The notes under the pieces are model-generated. The model did no database searches and had not been told where the DNA came from. It was given only the letters and a program-made list of their open reading frames with translations. A program made the position numbers and the translations under genes. Below, one piece after another: positions 6,339 through 7,862 of a DNA stretch of 7,862 nt. Position 1 is the first letter of the stretch. Each line of letters starts with the position of its first letter. Origin of the DNA: Candidatus Geoarchaeota archaeon (GTDB lineage Archaea > Thermoproteota > Thermoprotei > Gearchaeales > WAQG01); the NCBI GenBank assembly GCA_015520395.1, contig WAQG01000124.1:1-7862 (forward strand), given 5' to 3'.

Positions 6339-7372
6339 CTAAGTCCTCGGAGGCTTTAGCTCGAAGCTCTTCCAGAAACGTGGATATGTCCCGGGCTTCA
6401 TCAAGATTTTAAACGGCTCGGCGACGATCCCCGTTTCTGCCTTGAGAATATCCTCAGCATCCATGGTGGGCTTCATGAGACCAACTATCTCGCCGGTCTT
6501 GGTGAAGATAGCAGCCACCCTTCCCTTCCTCACATCCTCACTGAGCCTAAGGACGCCTGGGGCGGCTAGGGATGCCCCGTGGCAGAGGGCGTCAACGGCG
6601 GTGTCCCTCACAACTATGACCGGAAGGAAGGGCACCATCTCCTCCATAGGCCTCACGACCCTCCTCAGATCCGTGTCGTCTCCCTCCTCCCTCCAAATCC
6701 TGTAGGCGCCCCAGACTTCATGGAGATAAACCAGCCTCGGGTCATCCTCCGTAAATGGGCCGACGCCAGTTCTGCGTAGTTCGACCATATGGGCACCGGT
6801 GCCCAGCACCTCTCCAACATCGTAGCAGAGCTTTCTCATATACGTGCCCGCCTGACACCTCACCCTTATCAGAAACTCCCTGCCCGATATTTCGAGCACC
6901 TCAAGCTTGTAGATCGTCCTCACCCTGACTGCCCGCTTAACTGAGGATCTGACGGGCGGTCTCTGATATATCCTGCCCTCAAACAGCTTTAGAACCTTCG
7001 CTAACCTCTCCGGCGACGTCTCCGAGTGAACTCTCCCCAGGCATACATACTCCTTCCCGGCGAGCGAGAGGAGCTTAACCAGCCTAGTGGCTCTGCCTAA
7101 CCCTATTGGGAGAATGCCGGACACCTTAGGGTGTCCCCGCCCAGGCGTCAGAGGGGCTCTAGGGTCCCCCCGTGTCCGGCCTTAATCCCCATAAGCTTTT
7201 TGATCCAAGCAACTATCTCGTGGCTTGAGGGCCCTCTCGGCTTATCTAGAAGAATGAAGCCCATTTGTAAGTGCTCCTCAATAGGCCTCTCGTATGGCGA
7301 CCTCCCGTAGACCTCGGGCTCCTCCCCCTTAACGAGAGTTGCCCTCGCCAAGATCTCCTCGACGAACCTCAC
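6339..7372 (-). CDS. cbf5: rRNA pseudouridine synthase Cbf5 (TruB family), split by a 26-nt intron
   Basis: Cbf5 is the catalytic subunit of the H/ACA RNP that makes pseudouridines in rRNA. The frame is broken: exon 1 (7372-7159) ends in a TGA shortly after GIKAGHGGTL, and exon 2 (7132-6339) resumes in another frame at PKVSGILPIGLGRATRLVK. Removing 7158-7133 joins them as GTL-D-PKVSG, restoring the catalytic Asp (D72) and giving exactly 336 codons, 335 residues, normal for Cbf5. Other hallmarks are LLDKPRGPSSHEI (41-53), GRIYQRPPVRSSVKR (124-138), CQAGTYMRKLCYDVGEVLG then GAHMVELRR (164-192), and a C-terminal PUA domain (about 241-320: VVRDTAVDALCHGASL to VGLMKPT). The start GTG 7372 comes right after the rpl14e stop. 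The stop is TAG. Loss of the intron would leave a 74-residue fragment without the active site, so function depends on splicing. Confidence 0.95.
7119..7136 (-). repeat. 7-bp inverted repeat across the cbf5 3' splice site
   Basis: GGACACC (7136-7130), loop CTAA, GGTGTCC (7125-7119) is a perfect hairpin that contains the 3' splice junction (7133/7132). It uses two bases of the BHB central helix and the whole 3' bulge, so it cannot coexist with the BHB. Confidence 0.7.
7133..7158 (-). other. Pre-mRNA intron (26 nt) of cbf5 with BHB motif
   Basis: The fold has a central helix CCCT (7164-7161) with GGGG (7138-7135), one pair U-G. The 5' bulge AGA is cut after G7159 and the 3' bulge ACA is cut before A7132. 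The intron stem is GCCC (7157-7154) with GGGC (7142-7139), closing an 11-nt loop. An exon-exon helix GGACAC (7177-7172) with GTGTCC (7124-7119) can clamp the outside. The 4-bp helix, two 3-nt bulges and cuts after the second bulge base are the archaeal splicing-endonuclease rule. The join yields GAC, phase 1, at the catalytic Asp. Introns in cbf5 are known from Crenarchaeota. Strictly, the exons plus a 1-nt shift (7132-7157) would give the same mRNA; the BHB chooses 7133-7158. Confidence 0.92.
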
Positions 7373-7373
7373 C

Positions 7374-7664
7374 CTACATCACTCTTAAAATTGGCTTAAC
7401 CGGCTTTCGCATCTCCTCCAGCAGCCCGGCTTCCTCAAGGGCCTTCACGACCTCTTCGTCGCTGGCCCCCCTCCTTATGTTGATTTTAAGCGGGGTGAAC
7501 TCAAGGTGCCTTACATTCGCCCTCCGCCGCCGAACCCCGGTTAAGGCCTTAGGCCCTGTTACAACCACGAAATTCTCGTCTATTATATCAACAATCACAC
7601 ACTTCCTCCCCGCCTCCCTGCCCATGGTCTTCACACATATCGTCCCTACGGATATCACCGGCAT
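7374..7664 (-). CDS. rpl14e: Ribosomal protein eL14
   Basis: eL14 is a large-subunit protein shared by archaea and eukaryotes. The 96 residues have the small KOW/SH3-like barrel at the N-terminus (MPVISVGTICVKTMGREAGR, then KCVIVDIIDENFVVVTGPK), a basic segment VRRRRANVRHLEFTPLKINI and a C-terminal helix (SDEEVVKALEEAGL). This is the normal archaeal length. ATG 7664 has GAGGGGGTG about 6 nt upstream. The stop TAG is one base ahead of the cbf5 GTG, so the two genes are co-transcribed. The neighbours cmk and cbf5 match a common archaeal arrangement. Confidence 0.95.
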   Translation of the reverse strand: MPVISVGTICVKTMGREAGRKCVIVDIIDENFVVVTGPKALTGVRRRRANVRHLEFTPLKINIRRGASDEEVVKALEEAGLLEEMRKPVKPILRVM

Positions 7665-7695
7665 CTCAGCACCCCCTCAACCAAAACCAAATCGT

Positions 7696-7704
7696 TTTAT
7701 TAAA
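7696..7704 (-). promoter_or_regulatory. TATA box for rpl14e-cbf5
   Basis: The minus strand reads TTTAATAAA in the 80-nt gap between cmk and rpl14e, centred about 36 nt before the ATG. A start of transcription near 7674 would leave a 10-nt or so leader that holds the G-rich ribosome-binding site. Confidence 0.65.
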
Positions 7705-7744
7705 GCTTGATGCCCAAATCCGCCGTACTTTGTGTAGGAAACGG

Positions 7745-7862
7745 TTACGCCCGATCCCTAGGCTTCATGGATCTAACAGCCTCGATAAGGATTCTTGAGA
7801 TGTCCTCTATGCTCCAGAGATCTGTGTTTATTACGAGGTCGAAAACCGAGAGGTCCCTTATG
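7745..7862 (-). CDS. cmk: Cytidylate kinase, C-terminal end only
   Basis: The last 38 codons plus a TAA stop (7747-7745) are present; the start lies beyond the window. RDLSVFDLVINTDLWSIEDI followed by SRILIEAVRSM matches the C-terminal strand-helix of archaeal cytidylate kinase (P-loop NMP kinase making CDP from CMP), where DLSxYDLVINT is characteristic. The gene context next to rpl14e and cbf5 supports it. The P-loop and lid are not visible here, so identification rests on this short stretch and context. Confidence 0.8.
   Translation of the reverse strand, partial: IRDLSVFDLVINTDLWSIEDISRILIEAVRSMKPRDRA

Noticed and set aside
6034..6359. Small open frames overlapping the tRNA on both strands
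   Set aside because: They run through the tRNA sequence and have low-complexity products; the tRNA explains the conservation.
7119..7160. cbf5 as a frameshifted pseudogene or as two separate genes
   Set aside because: A 26-nt excision at a strict BHB restores both the frame and the catalytic Asp, and both exons are fully conserved. A random indel would not do this.

Overview
This is an archaeal chromosome segment in which every gene lies on the minus strand. The archaeal identity rests on DnaG of the archaeal type, separate alpha and beta PheRS subunits with a winged-helix N-terminus on alpha, CoaD of the archaeal HIGH-motif family, eukaryote-like eL14, a Cbf5-type pseudouridine synthase, TATA-box promoters and BHB-type introns. 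A protein-coding intron in cbf5 plus a non-canonical tRNA intron point to the TACK/Thermoproteota side, probably a thermophile. I cannot fix the lineage from this window.

In transcription order (high to low coordinates) the layout is: the 3' end of cmk (7745-7862); a TATA promoter and rpl14e (7374-7664); cbf5 (6339-7372), split by a 26-nt intron; tRNA-Ser(GGA) with its own promoter (6181-6288), split by a 22-nt intron in the D-loop; an operon with touching or overlapping genes rps13-rps4-rps11-coaD-pheS-pheT (6137 down to 1085); a candidate H/ACA guide RNA in the next gap (about 972-1046); and the 5' part of dnaG (1-913), which runs off the window.

The genes are nearly all for translation: ribosomal proteins, Phe charging, a serine tRNA, and rRNA pseudouridylation. 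Cbf5 is the enzyme that uses H/ACA guides, and a well-formed H/ACA candidate lies in the same window. CoaD (coenzyme A synthesis) and DnaG (primase/exosome-associated protein) are the outliers. cmk-rpl14e-cbf5-tRNA-rps13-rps4-rps11 is an order familiar from archaea, but here coaD-pheS-pheT follows rps11 where rpoD is often found.

The most interesting signal is that the cbf5 intron and the tRNA-Ser intron, about 0.9 kb apart, share a 13-nt stretch across their 5' splice sites and fold into the same bulge-helix-bulge with a GCCC/GGGC intron stem. They look like copies of one intron placed in an mRNA and a tRNA. In cbf5 the intron splits the codon of the catalytic Asp, and the 3' splice site can alternatively be locked in a 7-bp hairpin. 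A second anomaly is an in-frame TAG at codon 25 of pheT, downstream of a good start and Shine-Dalgarno sequence.
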